DNA from: a virus
Reading direction: 5' to 3' (one strand)
Length of the DNA: 48,005 nucleotides
IMG/VR virus record: IMGVR_UViG_3300036857_000362
Location: 1-48,005 of that record
The notes beneath the pieces were generated by a model that was given only the letters and a program-made list of their open reading frames with translations, was not told the origin of the DNA and made no database searches. Position 1 is the first letter of the stretch. Every line of letters begins with the position of its first letter. The position numbers and the translations under genes are program-made. This document shows positions 38,581 to 45,696 of the stretch, one piece after another.

Positions 38581-38931
38581 CTACCCGCCGAGAGCGGCCC
38601 GTAGCGCGCGCGGCGTCACCGTGCCTTGCGTCAGCTTGTCCGCGTCCTGCTGGTCTTTCGCGCGCACCTTCTGCAACTGGGCGATGCACGTCGCGACGAT
38701 CTGCTTGTCCTCCTCGTCCGGCTCGATCTGCATGTACTGGGTCGCCAGGTCGAGCATCTGGCCGAGGATGTCGGCGGCCATCGAGTTCGGGTCGCCGCCT
38801 GACGGCGCCTGCTGCTGGCCCGGATCGACGCCTGGGCCGGGGCCGCCCGGCCCAGCGCCGTAGCCGGGGTCAGGGCCACCCGCCCCGGTCATGCCGGGCG
38901 CCGCAGCACCCGCGATCATGTCGAGCGCCAT
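38581..38931 (-). CDS. Gly/Pro-rich hypothetical protein between terminase and portal (116 aa)
   Basis: ATG at 38931 with GGAGAAGG 8-15 nt upstream. Residues 10-48 are a Gly/Pro run (GAGGPDPGYGAGPGGPGPGV), and the rest is helical and acidic (ADILGQMLDLATQYMQIEPD), ending in RALRAALGG. A flexible tether plus a helical domain could contact the portal or terminase; no evidence beyond position. Confidence 0.74.
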   Translation of the reverse strand: MALDMIAGAAAPGMTGAGGPDPGYGAGPGGPGPGVDPGQQQAPSGGDPNSMAADILGQMLDLATQYMQIEPDEEDKQIVATCIAQLQKVRAKDQQDADKLTQGTVTPRALRAALGG

Positions 38932-38945
38932 CTTCTCACCTTCTC

Positions 38946-40670
38946 CTATCCGTTGGCCGGGTAACGGGCAAGGTTGAACTCGCGTTCGGCCCCGTCCCGC
39001 TCCCACGAGTACTGGGAATTCTTCCAGCGGCCCCGGCTGGTCTTCTGTTTGCGCCGCTTCGGATGTGAACCGTACTGCCGGTAAAGCTCCAGCGACCCGG
39101 CGGCCGACATGACACGGTCGTCGTTGCAGCCTTCCAGGGCGCGCGGCGACGGGCGCGTGTTGCGGCGAGAGAACGTGCGAAGCTCGCCGTCCAGGTCGGG
39201 GGTGATCCACGGGCAGAGGCCGTCCCGGATCCACTGCTCCAACTGGTTGATCAACTGCGGCCTGGTCGCCTGGTTGACCGGGTAGCCGAACGCGTCCCGT
39301 TCGGCCGGGTCGATCGTCTCCTCGACGCCGACATGGTGGCGGTACAGCTTCGAGTACGGTCTGCGCCCCTGCCGCGGGTTGCGAAGCTCCATCACGACGG
39401 CGCGCCCGTAGCCGCCCTGCGTCTCGACGGCGATGATCGCGTCGAAGTACCAGCGGCCCATGTAGTACAGGTCTTTCGCGAACACGTCCTCGTGGACGCG
39501 CGCGTGATACTCGGCGACCCAGCGCCCGTTCGTCAGGTCGATCAGGTGCGCCGAGGAGAAGTCGTCGCCGGAGCCGGTCGCGACGTCGCAGGCGATCCCA
39601 TAATGGTGGCCGTCGACGGGATCCTCGTAGACGCGCCACTCGCCGTCGCGACGGACAACCCGGGCCGCCTCCTTGAATAGCTCCCGGAACGACATCCGGT
39701 AGCCGGTGCGGCCCGATTCGCGCCACTTGTCCTGGTAGGCGTTCAGGACGTCCAGGTCGAACCAGCAGCGGCCGGTGAGGATGAACCCTTCCTCCGGTGT
39801 GCGCGGGTACGACTCGGCGCGATCCGACGGCGGCAGCGACCTGGCCTTCAGCGCGTACCAATCCTCGTCCCTGTCCGGGTGCGTGAAGACGCCGAGGAAG
39901 CGGCGGGCGATCCCCATCGAGGACGCGTTCGCCCACAGGTAGTGGAAGAATGACCCGGCGGCCTCGCCTTCACCGTCGACGGTGGAGACGCCGTTCGCCG
40001 TCGAGACGATGATCGCGCGGCCGCCTCCGTCGATGATCGGGAAGCACGCCTTCCAGGTCTGCCGGGCGAAGTCCTCGTAGGCGAACTCGTCCAGGATCAC
40101 GAGGGCGGCCGTCTCGCCGTGACCGGCTTTCGGCGTCGACGGGAGCGCGATGATCGCCGAGCGCTTCCCTTCCCTGTCCATGAACTCGATCTCCTGAGAG
40201 GGGAGGCCGCCGCGCGCCGGTTTCGTCAGCGTCATGTGGTCGCGCATGTAGGAGGGGAGCGCCTGGTACATGCCCCAGATGCGGCCGATCACCTTCACCG
40301 CCTCGTCCTGGTTGATCGAGACGATCAGGACACGCGAGCCGGGACGGGCGAGCACGATCCAGAGGCCGTAGGCGGCGGCCAGCCAGGTGATGCCTAGCTG
40401 GCGGGCCTTGTACTCCAGCGAGATCGTCTGGGTCATCCAGGAGTCGAGAAGGTCGCGGTGCCAGTGCCACGGCCCCGGCTCCCCGTCCAGGTCGATCGTC
40501 TCGCGCTCCCCGGCGGTGAGCAGGTCGAAGTCGAAGTCCTCGCCGGTTTTCGCGTCGACGCAGTGGGTGAATTGGAGCATGAACGCGGGATGTTCCAGCG
40601 CTTTCGCCTTGCGCAGCCTGCGCAGGGCTAGCTCGTACTCGGCCTGTTCGAGAAGGTCGACGGCCGCCAT
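38946..40670 (-). CDS. terL: Terminase large subunit (574 aa)
   Basis: ATG at 40670. The deviant Walker A region is KARQLGITWLAAAY (about residues 88-100), a form seen in many large terminases. LVILDEFAYE (about 187-196) gives Walker B with the catalytic Glu; the coupling motif follows (IIVSTANGVST). The C-terminal RuvC-like nuclease starts with YGIACDVATGSGDDFS (about 355) and has further acidic residues. It pumps DNA into the prohead and cuts it. It is the first gene of the leftward virion block. Confidence 0.95.
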   Translation of the reverse strand: MAAVDLLEQAEYELALRRLRKAKALEHPAFMLQFTHCVDAKTGEDFDFDLLTAGERETIDLDGEPGPWHWHRDLLDSWMTQTISLEYKARQLGITWLAAAYGLWIVLARPGSRVLIVSINQDEAVKVIGRIWGMYQALPSYMRDHMTLTKPARGGLPSQEIEFMDREGKRSAIIALPSTPKAGHGETAALVILDEFAYEDFARQTWKACFPIIDGGGRAIIVSTANGVSTVDGEGEAAGSFFHYLWANASSMGIARRFLGVFTHPDRDEDWYALKARSLPPSDRAESYPRTPEEGFILTGRCWFDLDVLNAYQDKWRESGRTGYRMSFRELFKEAARVVRRDGEWRVYEDPVDGHHYGIACDVATGSGDDFSSAHLIDLTNGRWVAEYHARVHEDVFAKDLYYMGRWYFDAIIAVETQGGYGRAVVMELRNPRQGRRPYSKLYRHHVGVEETIDPAERDAFGYPVNQATRPQLINQLEQWIRDGLCPWITPDLDGELRTFSRRNTRPSPRALEGCNDDRVMSAAGSLELYRQYGSHPKRRKQKTSRGRWKNSQYSWERDGAEREFNLARYPANG

Positions 40671-40693
40671 GGGGGTTAGTCTCTCATCCGCCT

Positions 40694-40990
40694 GTGAAAG
40701 CCACGCCGCCGTTCGACCGCCTCATGCGGAAAGTATGCGCCCAGCCAGACGGGTGTCTCCTCTTCACGGGCTACCTCACCGAGGATGGGTACGGACGCGT
40801 GAAAGCGCAAGGCGAAGCCGTGTACGTCCATCGGGTGGTCTACGAGAAGACCATCGGGCCGATCCCGCCCGGCATGGAGGTAGATCACGTTTGCCGCACC
40901 CGCAACTGCGTGAAGCCCGAACACCTCGCCCTCATCTCGCGCTCAGATCATGGAAAACAGGGCATGGCGACACGCTGGGGAACTCACTAA
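40694..40990 (+). CDS. HNH endonuclease beside the terminase (98 aa)
   Basis: GTG at 40694, only 23 nt from the divergent terminase ATG, with no clear ribosome site. CLLFTGYLTEDGYGRV precedes VDHVCRTRNCVKPEHLALIS, the HNH core with His, Asn and His and two structural Cys, as in free-standing homing HNH genes. HNH genes next to terminases can help cut at packaging sites, but its orientation opposite the operon and its island position favour a homing-type insertion. Confidence 0.85.
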   Translation: MKATPPFDRLMRKVCAQPDGCLLFTGYLTEDGYGRVKAQGEAVYVHRVVYEKTIGPIPPGMEVDHVCRTRNCVKPEHLALISRSDHGKQGMATRWGTH

Positions 40991-41071
40991 TCGCCGAGAG
41001 GGGGTAGCCAGACGGATCCAGGCTGACCAGCCGGTGGCTCGCGCCGCCGGGGACGCCGACTTGGAGGCGAG

Positions 41072-41398
41072 ATGCGACTGATGACGGTAACCGTCCTGGC
41101 CGCGGGGGCGCTCTGCGCCGCGGCACCTATTCACGCAGCATCCGAGAGCGGCGAAGCACACGCGATCTGCGCAACCTTTGGCCGCTACTGCTCGCAGGCG
41201 ATCAGGGTCGCCTCGTGCGAGTCACACCTATCTATATGGGCGCGAAACGGCCAGTATCTCGGCCTGTTCCAGATGGGCGCCTACGCTCGTGCCCGGTACG
41301 GGCACGCCTGGAACGCGTGGGCGCAAGCCCGGGCCGCCTACCAGTACTTCCGCGACTCCGGCTATAGCTGGGGGCCGTGGGCGTGCAGGCCGTGGTAG
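41072..41398 (+). CDS. Secreted lysozyme/transglycosylase-like protein (108 aa)
   Basis: ATG at 41072, GGAGG 5-9 nt upstream. Residues 1-23 are a signal peptide (MRLMTVTVLAAGALCAAAP, then IHAAS). The remainder contains VASCESHLSIWARNGQYLGL and FQMGAYARARYGHAWNAW, matching the compact lysozyme-like fold with a catalytic Glu in CESH and the following G-FQM. Export by the host system would let it act outside the membrane without a holin. It sits on the strand opposite to its operon neighbours, with a terminator 30 nt downstream. Confidence 0.8.
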   Translation: MRLMTVTVLAAGALCAAAPIHAASESGEAHAICATFGRYCSQAIRVASCESHLSIWARNGQYLGLFQMGAYARARYGHAWNAWAQARAAYQYFRDSGYSWGPWACRPW

Positions 41399-41427
41399 GC
41401 TCGAATTCCTCCAGGGTTCTTGTTCAA

Positions 41428-41453
41428 AGGGGCGCCTTCCGCGGGGCGCCCCT
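41428..41453. terminator. Bidirectional terminator
   Basis: AGGGGCGCC (41428-41436), an 8-nt loop and GGCGCCCCT (41445-41453) form a 9-bp perfect stem between the rightward lysozyme-like gene and the leftward gene ending at 41458. Rightward reading is followed by CCTGTTA. Confidence 0.78.
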
Positions 41454-41457
41454 CCTG

Positions 41458-41583
41458 TTACTTGCGCGGCTTCCGCTTCTTCGCCGCCTGCGCGTTCGTG
41501 ATCCGCGCAGCCGACTCCTTCGACATGCCCTGCTTGCGCAACGCCTCGTACTGTTTCCAGTTCTTCACCTGCTTGCCGGGCAT
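41458..41583 (-). CDS. DUF7218-like small protein (41 aa)
   Basis: ATG at 41583 with AAAGGAGGAG 3-12 nt upstream. The peptide MPGKQVKNWKQYEALRKQGM, then SKESAARITNAQAAKKRKPR, is the short family pattern Y--LR--G-SKE-AARI-NA, common in bacteria and phages and annotated as DUF7218 (from memory). It is basic and helical, probably nucleic-acid-associated. Last gene of this leftward operon. Confidence 0.8.
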   Translation of the reverse strand: MPGKQVKNWKQYEALRKQGMSKESAARITNAQAAKKRKPRK

Positions 41584-41633
41584 GGCTCCTCCTTTGTGCC
41601 GTTGTCGAACAAGACGCGACGGGCGTCCGACGC

Positions 41634-42095
41634 TCAGATGCCTCCGACGACGATCGTGACACGCGGCCGGTCGCCGTACCTGCGAATCGCGAGTTGCATC
41701 GCGATCTGCGCGTCGTCGCGGTAGACGACACCGGTCAGCGCGTCCTCGATCGCCCTGGTCAGCTTCAACGTGTCCGGCCTCGTGGACGGGTAGAAGGGCG
41801 CGCTCGCCTTCAGCCTGCCCGCGTTACGCCCGCTGCCGTAGTGCGACTTGGGGCGGCGCAGATAGAAGGTGACGAGCATCGCGAGCGGGCCTTCCAGGGG
41901 CGGCTGCCCGCGCATCGTCTCGGCCGCCTTGTCGGCGACCAGGTTCTTCCATTCGCGCGCGTTGTCGTTCGCGTCACGGACGCCGAGCGAGCCGTCCTTG
42001 CGCTGGAACGGGCGCTTCGACCCGGCCGGTTGCGGCGTGCCGAGCACCTCGAAGCGGACGTTCTCGTCGACCGGGAGCGGCAGCGGGATGCTCAC
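41634..42095 (-). CDS. rusA: RusA-like Holliday junction resolvase (153 aa)
   Basis: GTG at 42095 overlaps the upstream stop (GTGA). PQPAGSKRPFQRKDGSLG near the N-terminus, LAMLVTFYLRRPKSHYGSGR in the centre, and PDTLKLTRAIEDALTGVVYR with DDAQI (catalytic Asp residues) are hallmarks of the RusA family. RusA dimers cut four-way junctions, so it would resolve replicated concatemers or recombination intermediates. It lies downstream of the lysis genes, a common phage site for resolvases. Confidence 0.9.
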   Translation of the reverse strand: MSIPLPLPVDENVRFEVLGTPQPAGSKRPFQRKDGSLGVRDANDNAREWKNLVADKAAETMRGQPPLEGPLAMLVTFYLRRPKSHYGSGRNAGRLKASAPFYPSTRPDTLKLTRAIEDALTGVVYRDDAQIAMQLAIRRYGDRPRVTIVVGGI

Positions 42096-42331
42096 GCGGG
42101 CACCAGCTTGAGAATGTCGCCTTTGCGCAGGTACGGATGCGACGACTCTACGACCTCGCCGGTGTCGGTAATCAGTGTCGCCGGGAGCGCCTGGAAGAAC
42201 TCGATCGCCTGGTAGGTCTGCGGCGAGCAGTCGACCCAGCGCCACTCGCCCCACAACCGTCCGTCAGGTAGCTCGCCCCACATGTCGAGCGCGGGCGTGC
42301 CGGAGATGACAACTGTATATGAGGAGGTCAT
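42092..42331 (-). CDS. Hypothetical protein (79 aa)
   Basis: ATG at 42331 overlaps the upstream stop (ATGA). It is beta-rich with many aromatics (MTSSYTVVISGTPALDMWGE, then LWGEWRWVDCSPQTYQAIEF) and ends in RKGDILKLVPA. It has a small barrel-like look and no family was recognised. The stop is coupled to the RusA start. Confidence 0.72.
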   Translation of the reverse strand: MTSSYTVVISGTPALDMWGELPDGRLWGEWRWVDCSPQTYQAIEFFQALPATLITDTGEVVESSHPYLRKGDILKLVPA

Positions 42332-42450
42332 TTGTATCCCAACCTTAACCTCTCTAGCGCGACCGCGATACGTTCCAGCGCGTTCGCGCACCGCTCCAGG
42401 GCGGTGAGAAGCTCGTTGACGCGCGCCTCCAGGTCGTCGAGCCAACTCAT
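42328..42450 (-). CDS. Coiled-coil micro-protein (40 aa)
   Basis: ATG at 42450 overlaps the upstream stop (ATGA), and its own TGA overlaps the next ATG. The peptide MSWLDDLEARVNELLTALER with CANALERIAVALERLRLGYK is a near-perfect heptad coiled coil. It may be a dimerising partner or antagonist. Supported mainly by the two stop-start overlaps. Confidence 0.6.
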   Translation of the reverse strand: MSWLDDLEARVNELLTALERCANALERIAVALERLRLGYK

Positions 42451-42584
42451 CCGTCGACTCGGTAGAACTGGCGGCAGCAGCCCGTCGAGCAGAACGGGTC
42501 GTCGTGCAGCTTCGCGACCGGCGGCCTGGCCCTGTCACAGACGCGACAGCGGCCGTTCCCTTTGACCGGCGGGTCGGTGCTCAC
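42447..42584 (-). CDS. Zinc-knuckle micro-protein (45 aa)
   Basis: GTG at 42584 overlaps the upstream stop (GTGA), with GGGAGG 8-13 nt upstream. CRVCD (residues 13-17) and FCSTGCCRQFY (about 31-41) form a compact zinc site, like small cysteine-rich DNA-binding or treble-clef peptides. Coupled on both sides. Confidence 0.62.
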   Translation of the reverse strand: MSTDPPVKGNGRCRVCDRARPPVAKLHDDPFCSTGCCRQFYRVDG

Positions 42585-42652
42585 GCGTCCCTCCCGTTGA
42601 ACACTTTTCGCAGCAGCCATATCAGCAGGCCAGCGACGATCGCTTCGGGCAC
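42581..42652 (-). CDS. Membrane micro-peptide (23 aa)
   Basis: GTG at 42652, 1 nt after the upstream stop, TGA overlapping the next GTG. VPEAIVAGLLIWLLRKVFNG is a short hydrophobic helix with a positive C-terminus. It is as small as known pinholin fragments or regulators but not proven to be made. It lies directly downstream of the collagen-like membrane protein. Confidence 0.45.
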   Translation of the reverse strand: MPEAIVAGLLIWLLRKVFNGRDA

Positions 42653-42653
42653 G

Positions 42654-42977
42654 TCAGTTCTTCACGCAGGCCCAGATCTCAACGGGCGGCCCGGACGACA
42701 CGATTCGCACCGCCTTGAACGTGGAGCCGACCGGGCACGCCTCTGCCCCTGGCGCACCCGGCGGCCCCTGCGCACCGGTGTCGCCTTTCAGGCCGGTGTC
42801 GCCTTTCGGGCCAGGCGGGCCTACCGGGCCGGGCGGCCCCGTCTCCCCGGTCGCGGTGACCGTAATCGTCTCGGAGGGCGCCTGCTGGGAGGCGCCGAGG
42901 ACGGTGGCTGCGAGGAAGCCGGTGGTCGCGGCCAGGCCGAGGCTTACCGCGCCGAGCGCGAACACGCGCCACCTCAC
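42654..42977 (-). CDS. Membrane-anchored collagen-like protein in the lysis block (107 aa)
   Basis: GTG at 42977 overlaps the upstream stop (GTGA). Residues 1-27 are a basic start and a transmembrane helix ([20 protein letters not shown]). Residues 43-78 are twelve Gly-X-Y triplets ([19 protein letters not shown]). The C-terminal domain has two Cys (ACPVGSTF and EIWACVKN). A trimeric shaft fixed in the membrane and reaching the wall could act as a spanin-like linker in a one-membrane host; this is inference from position next to endolysin and holin candidates. Confidence 0.75.
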   Translation of the reverse strand: MRWRVFALGAVSLGLAATTGFLAATVLGASQQAPSETITVTATGETGPPGPVGPPGPKGDTGLKGDTGAQGPPGAPGAEACPVGSTFKAVRIVSSGPPVEIWACVKN

Positions 42978-43174
42978 GGCTTGTCCTCCTCCTCGATCGT
43001 CTTGCGCACGCGCAAACCTTCCCTCATCGCCTCGAAGCGTTTCGCGCACTCCGCTTCGCCGCGTTTGCGCTCGTAGTGGAACGCGCCGAAGGCGGTCAAG
43101 AGCGTCCCCGCGCCGGAGAGGAACACGCCGACGGTGCCGAGAATGTCACCGGAGACGTCGACGCCGACGAGCAC
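42974..43174 (-). CDS. Holin candidate (66 aa)
   Basis: GTG at 43174, 1 nt after the endolysin stop, with GGAG 7 nt upstream; an upstream GTG at 43192 lacks a ribosome site. A hydrophobic segment of about 22 residues ([20 protein letters not shown]) is followed by a highly charged tail ([20 protein letters not shown]). Size, one or two membrane segments and position after the CHAP endolysin fit a small holin. Confidence 0.68.
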   Translation of the reverse strand: MLVGVDVSGDILGTVGVFLSGAGTLLTAFGAFHYERKRGEAECAKRFEAMREGLRVRKTIEEEDKP

Positions 43175-43175
43175 A

Positions 43176-44108
43176 TCACGGCTCCGCGACACGCACGAAC
43201 GTCGTCCCCTGCTGCGAGGCGTTGCGCTGCCTGCGCATCACCTGTCCGCCGTTCGAGTTGTTCGACGTAGAAGTGTTGCCTTCGATCGCTTGGAAGTCGG
43301 AGGCACCCATGATCCACTTCTCGAAGATGCCGATATGGTCGTAGGTGCCGTCGCGCGACCAGTCGTAACAGACGAGGTCGCCAGGGATCACCTGGTCTGC
43401 GCCGACGGTCTTCAGCCCGTACTTGCCGTTGCGAGCGTCGGATACCAGATAGGGCACGTAGCTGTAGCGCGACCCCTTCAGGAACGACGGCGACTCGCGC
43501 TTCTTATTCGTCTCGAAACACCACGTCACGAACATCGCGCACCACGGGCCGACCATGCCATACCAACTCGTGTACTTCACCTGATTCGTGTCCGGCGGCG
43601 ACTCCTTGACGCCGATCTGCGAGACGGCGAGCGACAGCGCCGCCTGTCGCACGGTGCCGCTGCTTGAGTCCGGCTCGTGGCCGCCGAACTTCGCGTACGC
43701 CTTGTTCAGGTTCTGCACGCACACCGAGTCGAGGATCGGCTGCTTGTAGTTCGGCGAGGACGGGTCGCTGATCAGCGCGTAGCGCATCGCGTCGAACGTG
43801 TTCTTGCCGATCCAACCGGTGTCGTCCAAGTCCATCTGCCGCTGGAACCCGGCCACACCTGTGTCCTTCACGTTTCCGGACTTGCCGTGCGAGAAGCCGT
43901 TCGAGAACGTGTCGTCCCACAGCGACGGATCCCAGTCGCCCCAGCGTCCGGCGCGGCAGACAGCCCGCTTGTAGGCGAGCACGTCGGGGCCGTCGACGGA
44001 CGGCTTCTTCCCCTGCTTGGACGCGTCAGCCGGGTAGAGCGGCCGCGGGAAGCCGTCAACCTTGACGGGGCCGCCGCCAAGGTACGCCTTCTCGTACCAC
44101 TCGCTCAT
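43176..44108 (-). CDS. CHAP-domain endolysin (310 aa)
   Basis: ATG at 44108 overlaps the upstream stop (ATGA). Residues 55-130 (NGFSHGKSGNVKDTGVAGFQ, then DDTGWIGKNTFDAMRYAL) look like a peptidoglycan-binding-type repeat. Residues about 165-290 are the CHAP amidase/endopeptidase: GPWCAMFVTWCF (catalytic Cys near 190), GDLVCYDWSRDGTYDHIGIF (His near 257) and AIEGNTS. It cleaves peptidoglycan amide bonds at lysis. Two membrane micro-proteins flank it, so this is the lysis cassette. Confidence 0.9.
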   Translation of the reverse strand: MSEWYEKAYLGGGPVKVDGFPRPLYPADASKQGKKPSVDGPDVLAYKRAVCRAGRWGDWDPSLWDDTFSNGFSHGKSGNVKDTGVAGFQRQMDLDDTGWIGKNTFDAMRYALISDPSSPNYKQPILDSVCVQNLNKAYAKFGGHEPDSSSGTVRQAALSLAVSQIGVKESPPDTNQVKYTSWYGMVGPWCAMFVTWCFETNKKRESPSFLKGSRYSYVPYLVSDARNGKYGLKTVGADQVIPGDLVCYDWSRDGTYDHIGIFEKWIMGASDFQAIEGNTSTSNNSNGGQVMRRQRNASQQGTTFVRVAEP

Positions 44109-44356
44109 GGCCTGAGGATACGGATGACGGCGGACAAGTCCCGGGCGGCAGACTCGACCAGCCGGACTCCGGCGGGCGTCCAGGCGTGGTCGGCGGTGAC
44201 CTCCCGCATCAGGGCCGTCGCCTCCTCGATGTGCCTGACCGGCCCCATGTTCGTGAAGCTGACGATCGGGCGCCCGTAGTGGGCGTGCGCCACCCCGATC
44301 TTCGAGGAGGCGTCGTGGTGGACGCCGCGGCAGCGCGTGCATTCGTAGCGGGTCAC
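44105..44356 (-). CDS. Zinc-binding hypothetical protein (83 aa)
   Basis: GTG at 44356 overlaps the upstream micro-protein stop (GTGA). It starts VTRYECTRCRGVHHDASSKI, a CxxC followed by HH, then basic/His-rich residues (VAHAHYGRPIVSF) and a C-terminal helix. This resembles an incomplete zinc knuckle. No family was recognised. Confidence 0.68.
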   Translation of the reverse strand: MTRYECTRCRGVHHDASSKIGVAHAHYGRPIVSFTNMGPVRHIEEATALMREVTADHAWTPAGVRLVESAARDLSAVIRILRP

Positions 44357-44442
44357 CAGAGCGGGCGAACGATCAGGTAGACGACGGTGACGGCGAGGGC
44401 GAGCACGGCCAGCCAGAGCATGCGCAGCCCGAACGCTTTCAC
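44353..44442 (-). CDS. Single-membrane-segment micro-protein (29 aa)
   Basis: GTG at 44442, TGA overlapping the next GTG. VKAFGLRMLWLAVLALAVTV, then VYLIVRPLW, is one long membrane helix with positive ends. It sits two genes upstream of the endolysin, where a holin or antiholin would be expected. The ribosome site is weak (GAGAG). Confidence 0.58.
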   Translation of the reverse strand: MKAFGLRMLWLAVLALAVTVVYLIVRPLW

Positions 44443-44454
44443 TCGCAGCGGCTC

Positions 44455-44796
44455 TCAGCGGACACGGAACACCCATTTCCCCAGCCAGGTCAGGTGCGCG
44501 TCGTGCGGGCCGGTGTTGGCGCATCCTCGGCAACGGCGCGTCCAGAAGCGCACTGGAACCACGCGGCGTCTCCAAGCGGCAGCGGGTACGGGAGTCTCCG
44601 GGGCCGCGTTCGGGCATGAGGGCCAGGTGCAGCCTTCGGGGCCGTAGCCATGCTCACATCTATCAGCGGCGTGATCTTCGCCACGAACGCGTTCCGGCCC
44701 GTGCGATTCGCCGGGGAGACGCCCCGCCCCACTCTCCCCTCCCGGGGTGAACACCCCTTCCGGCCCCCGGCCCACCAGGTCGTCGCGTCCGCTCAC
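44455..44796 (-). CDS. Zinc-type hypothetical protein (113 aa)
   Basis: GTG at 44796 overlaps the upstream stop (GTGA). The Gly-rich N-terminus is followed by CEHGYGPEGCTWPSCP (about residues 48-63) and CRGCANTGPHDAHL (about 89-102): a Cys/His-rich protein able to hold two zinc ions. No family was recognised. The frame overlaps other open frames, so the start relies on coupling. Confidence 0.6.
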   Translation of the reverse strand: MSGRDDLVGRGPEGVFTPGGESGAGRLPGESHGPERVRGEDHAADRCEHGYGPEGCTWPSCPNAAPETPVPAAAWRRRVVPVRFWTRRCRGCANTGPHDAHLTWLGKWVFRVR

Positions 44797-44957
44797 CGGC
44801 GCTCACCTGTTTTAACGTTCCATTCGCGAACGTAACGGGTGCCGCCGCGGGCGAAATAGCCGCCCCGCCAGCCTTGCAGGTGGCGGACAAGCGTGTGCAG
44901 GAAGCTGCACCCGATGAACGCGAACCAGCCTGCGAGCAGCCAGAGGCCGACGCTCAC
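44793..44957 (-). CDS. N-terminally anchored small membrane protein (54 aa)
   Basis: GTG at 44957 overlaps the stop of the 196-residue gene (GTGA) and its TGA overlaps the next GTG. VSVGLWLLAGWFAFIGCSFL is a membrane helix, followed by a basic/aromatic cytoplasmic tail (LQGWRGGYFARGGTRYV). Holin or membrane-adaptor roles are possible. It is below the length usually called by gene finders. Confidence 0.6.
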   Translation of the reverse strand: MSVGLWLLAGWFAFIGCSFLHTLVRHLQGWRGGYFARGGTRYVREWNVKTGERR

Positions 44958-45544
44958 TTCTTCCCTTTCTGCTCCCGGAACGCTTTCACGTAGGCGGCGC
45001 GCACCAGGGCGAGCCGTCCCCGCCGGTCGTGCTCGTCGCAGGCGGCCTGGTGGGCGGCGGAGCCGAGGAACCCTTGCAGCCCCCAGGCTTCGATCGCCTG
45101 GGCGGGGAACGGCGAGTCGCCCCAGACCTGGCGGATCCCCGCCATGGCGGGCACATCGGGAAGCGGGGCGGCGTCGAGGAGCGCGCGGGCGGCGGCGGCG
45201 TCGCGTTCGGCGAGCGTCCTTGTCTCGGAGCGCTGGTAGCCGTAGAAGTCGCGGATCCGCTGCTCGTCGGCGTCGGTGAGCGCGCGCCCGGCGCGGGCCT
45301 CCGCGACGAGACGCTCGACCGGTGCGGCGGCGGGACTGGGAGTCCCAGCCTCGACGCCTGACGTTTCCGGGTTTGTGGGAACAGGGCTGCTAGCGTGCCC
45401 CGTAGCGTCAGCGGGGTTCGGAGCCTCAGACTCCGCTGACCCGACCGCGTCGCTCGTGGCATCAGGCGCAACCTCGCTGCCGGACGCGGGGCTGGGCGGC
45501 TGCGGCTGCGGGTTCACGTCGTCGAACACGCTCTCATCTGGCAT
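44954..45544 (-). CDS. Hypothetical protein with disordered N-terminus (196 aa)
   Basis: ATG at 45544, AGAGGAGCGAG 7-17 nt upstream, overlapping the end of the RHH gene. Residues 1-75 are Pro/Ala/Ser/Glu-rich; residues 78-196 are helical and charged (LTDADEQRIRDFYGYQRSET, ALVRAAYVKAFREQKGKK). It looks like a flexible head plus a small helical domain. No family was named; co-transcription with a regulator suggests an early-late switch or packaging-linked role. Confidence 0.72.
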   Translation of the reverse strand: MPDESVFDDVNPQPQPPSPASGSEVAPDATSDAVGSAESEAPNPADATGHASSPVPTNPETSGVEAGTPSPAAAPVERLVAEARAGRALTDADEQRIRDFYGYQRSETRTLAERDAAAARALLDAAPLPDVPAMAGIRQVWGDSPFPAQAIEAWGLQGFLGSAAHQAACDEHDRRGRLALVRAAYVKAFREQKGKK

Positions 45545-45692
45545 GCAACTCGCTCCTCTCGACTACCAACGTGACCGCCTCCCGCACCCACTGGGCCGCC
45601 GACTTGTCCTCGGCCGCCGCCAGCACGCGAATCCGGCGCCACAAGGAACGCGGCAGAACCACAGTGGTGCGAACATCATCAGTGGTGTTCAT
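45534..45692 (-). CDS. Ribbon-helix-helix (Arc/CopG-like) regulator (52 aa)
   Basis: ATG at 45692. After MNTTDDVR the sequence TTVVLPRSLWRRIRVLAAAE and DKSAAQWVREAVTLVVER has the strand-helix-helix pattern of RHH repressors (beta TTVVL, first helix SLWRRIRVLAAAE, turn DKS, second helix AAQWVREAVTLVVE). RHH dimers bind palindromic DNA through the strand. A palindrome with core TGGTACCA lies 9-16 nt upstream of its start, as expected for autoregulation. Its stop overlaps the start of the 196-residue gene. Confidence 0.78.
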   Translation of the reverse strand: MNTTDDVRTTVVLPRSLWRRIRVLAAAEDKSAAQWVREAVTLVVERSELHAR

Positions 45693-45696
45693 GGCG

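Noticed and set aside
36865-38604. 579-codon rightward frame opposite the portal gene
   Set aside because: The protein is Arg/Leu/Val/His-rich without any motif and lies wholly antisense to a well-supported portal. It is the expected GC-rich shadow.
40985-41071. Possible riboswitch (c-di-AMP type) before the lysozyme-like gene
   Set aside because: Only a short resemblance to the 3' end of that class was seen, and on the wrong strand; no full set of conserved stems could be drawn.
42904-43192. GTG at 43192 as the start of the holin candidate
   Set aside because: It would overlap the endolysin end by 17 nt and has no ribosome site; GTG at 43174 has GGAG at the right distance.
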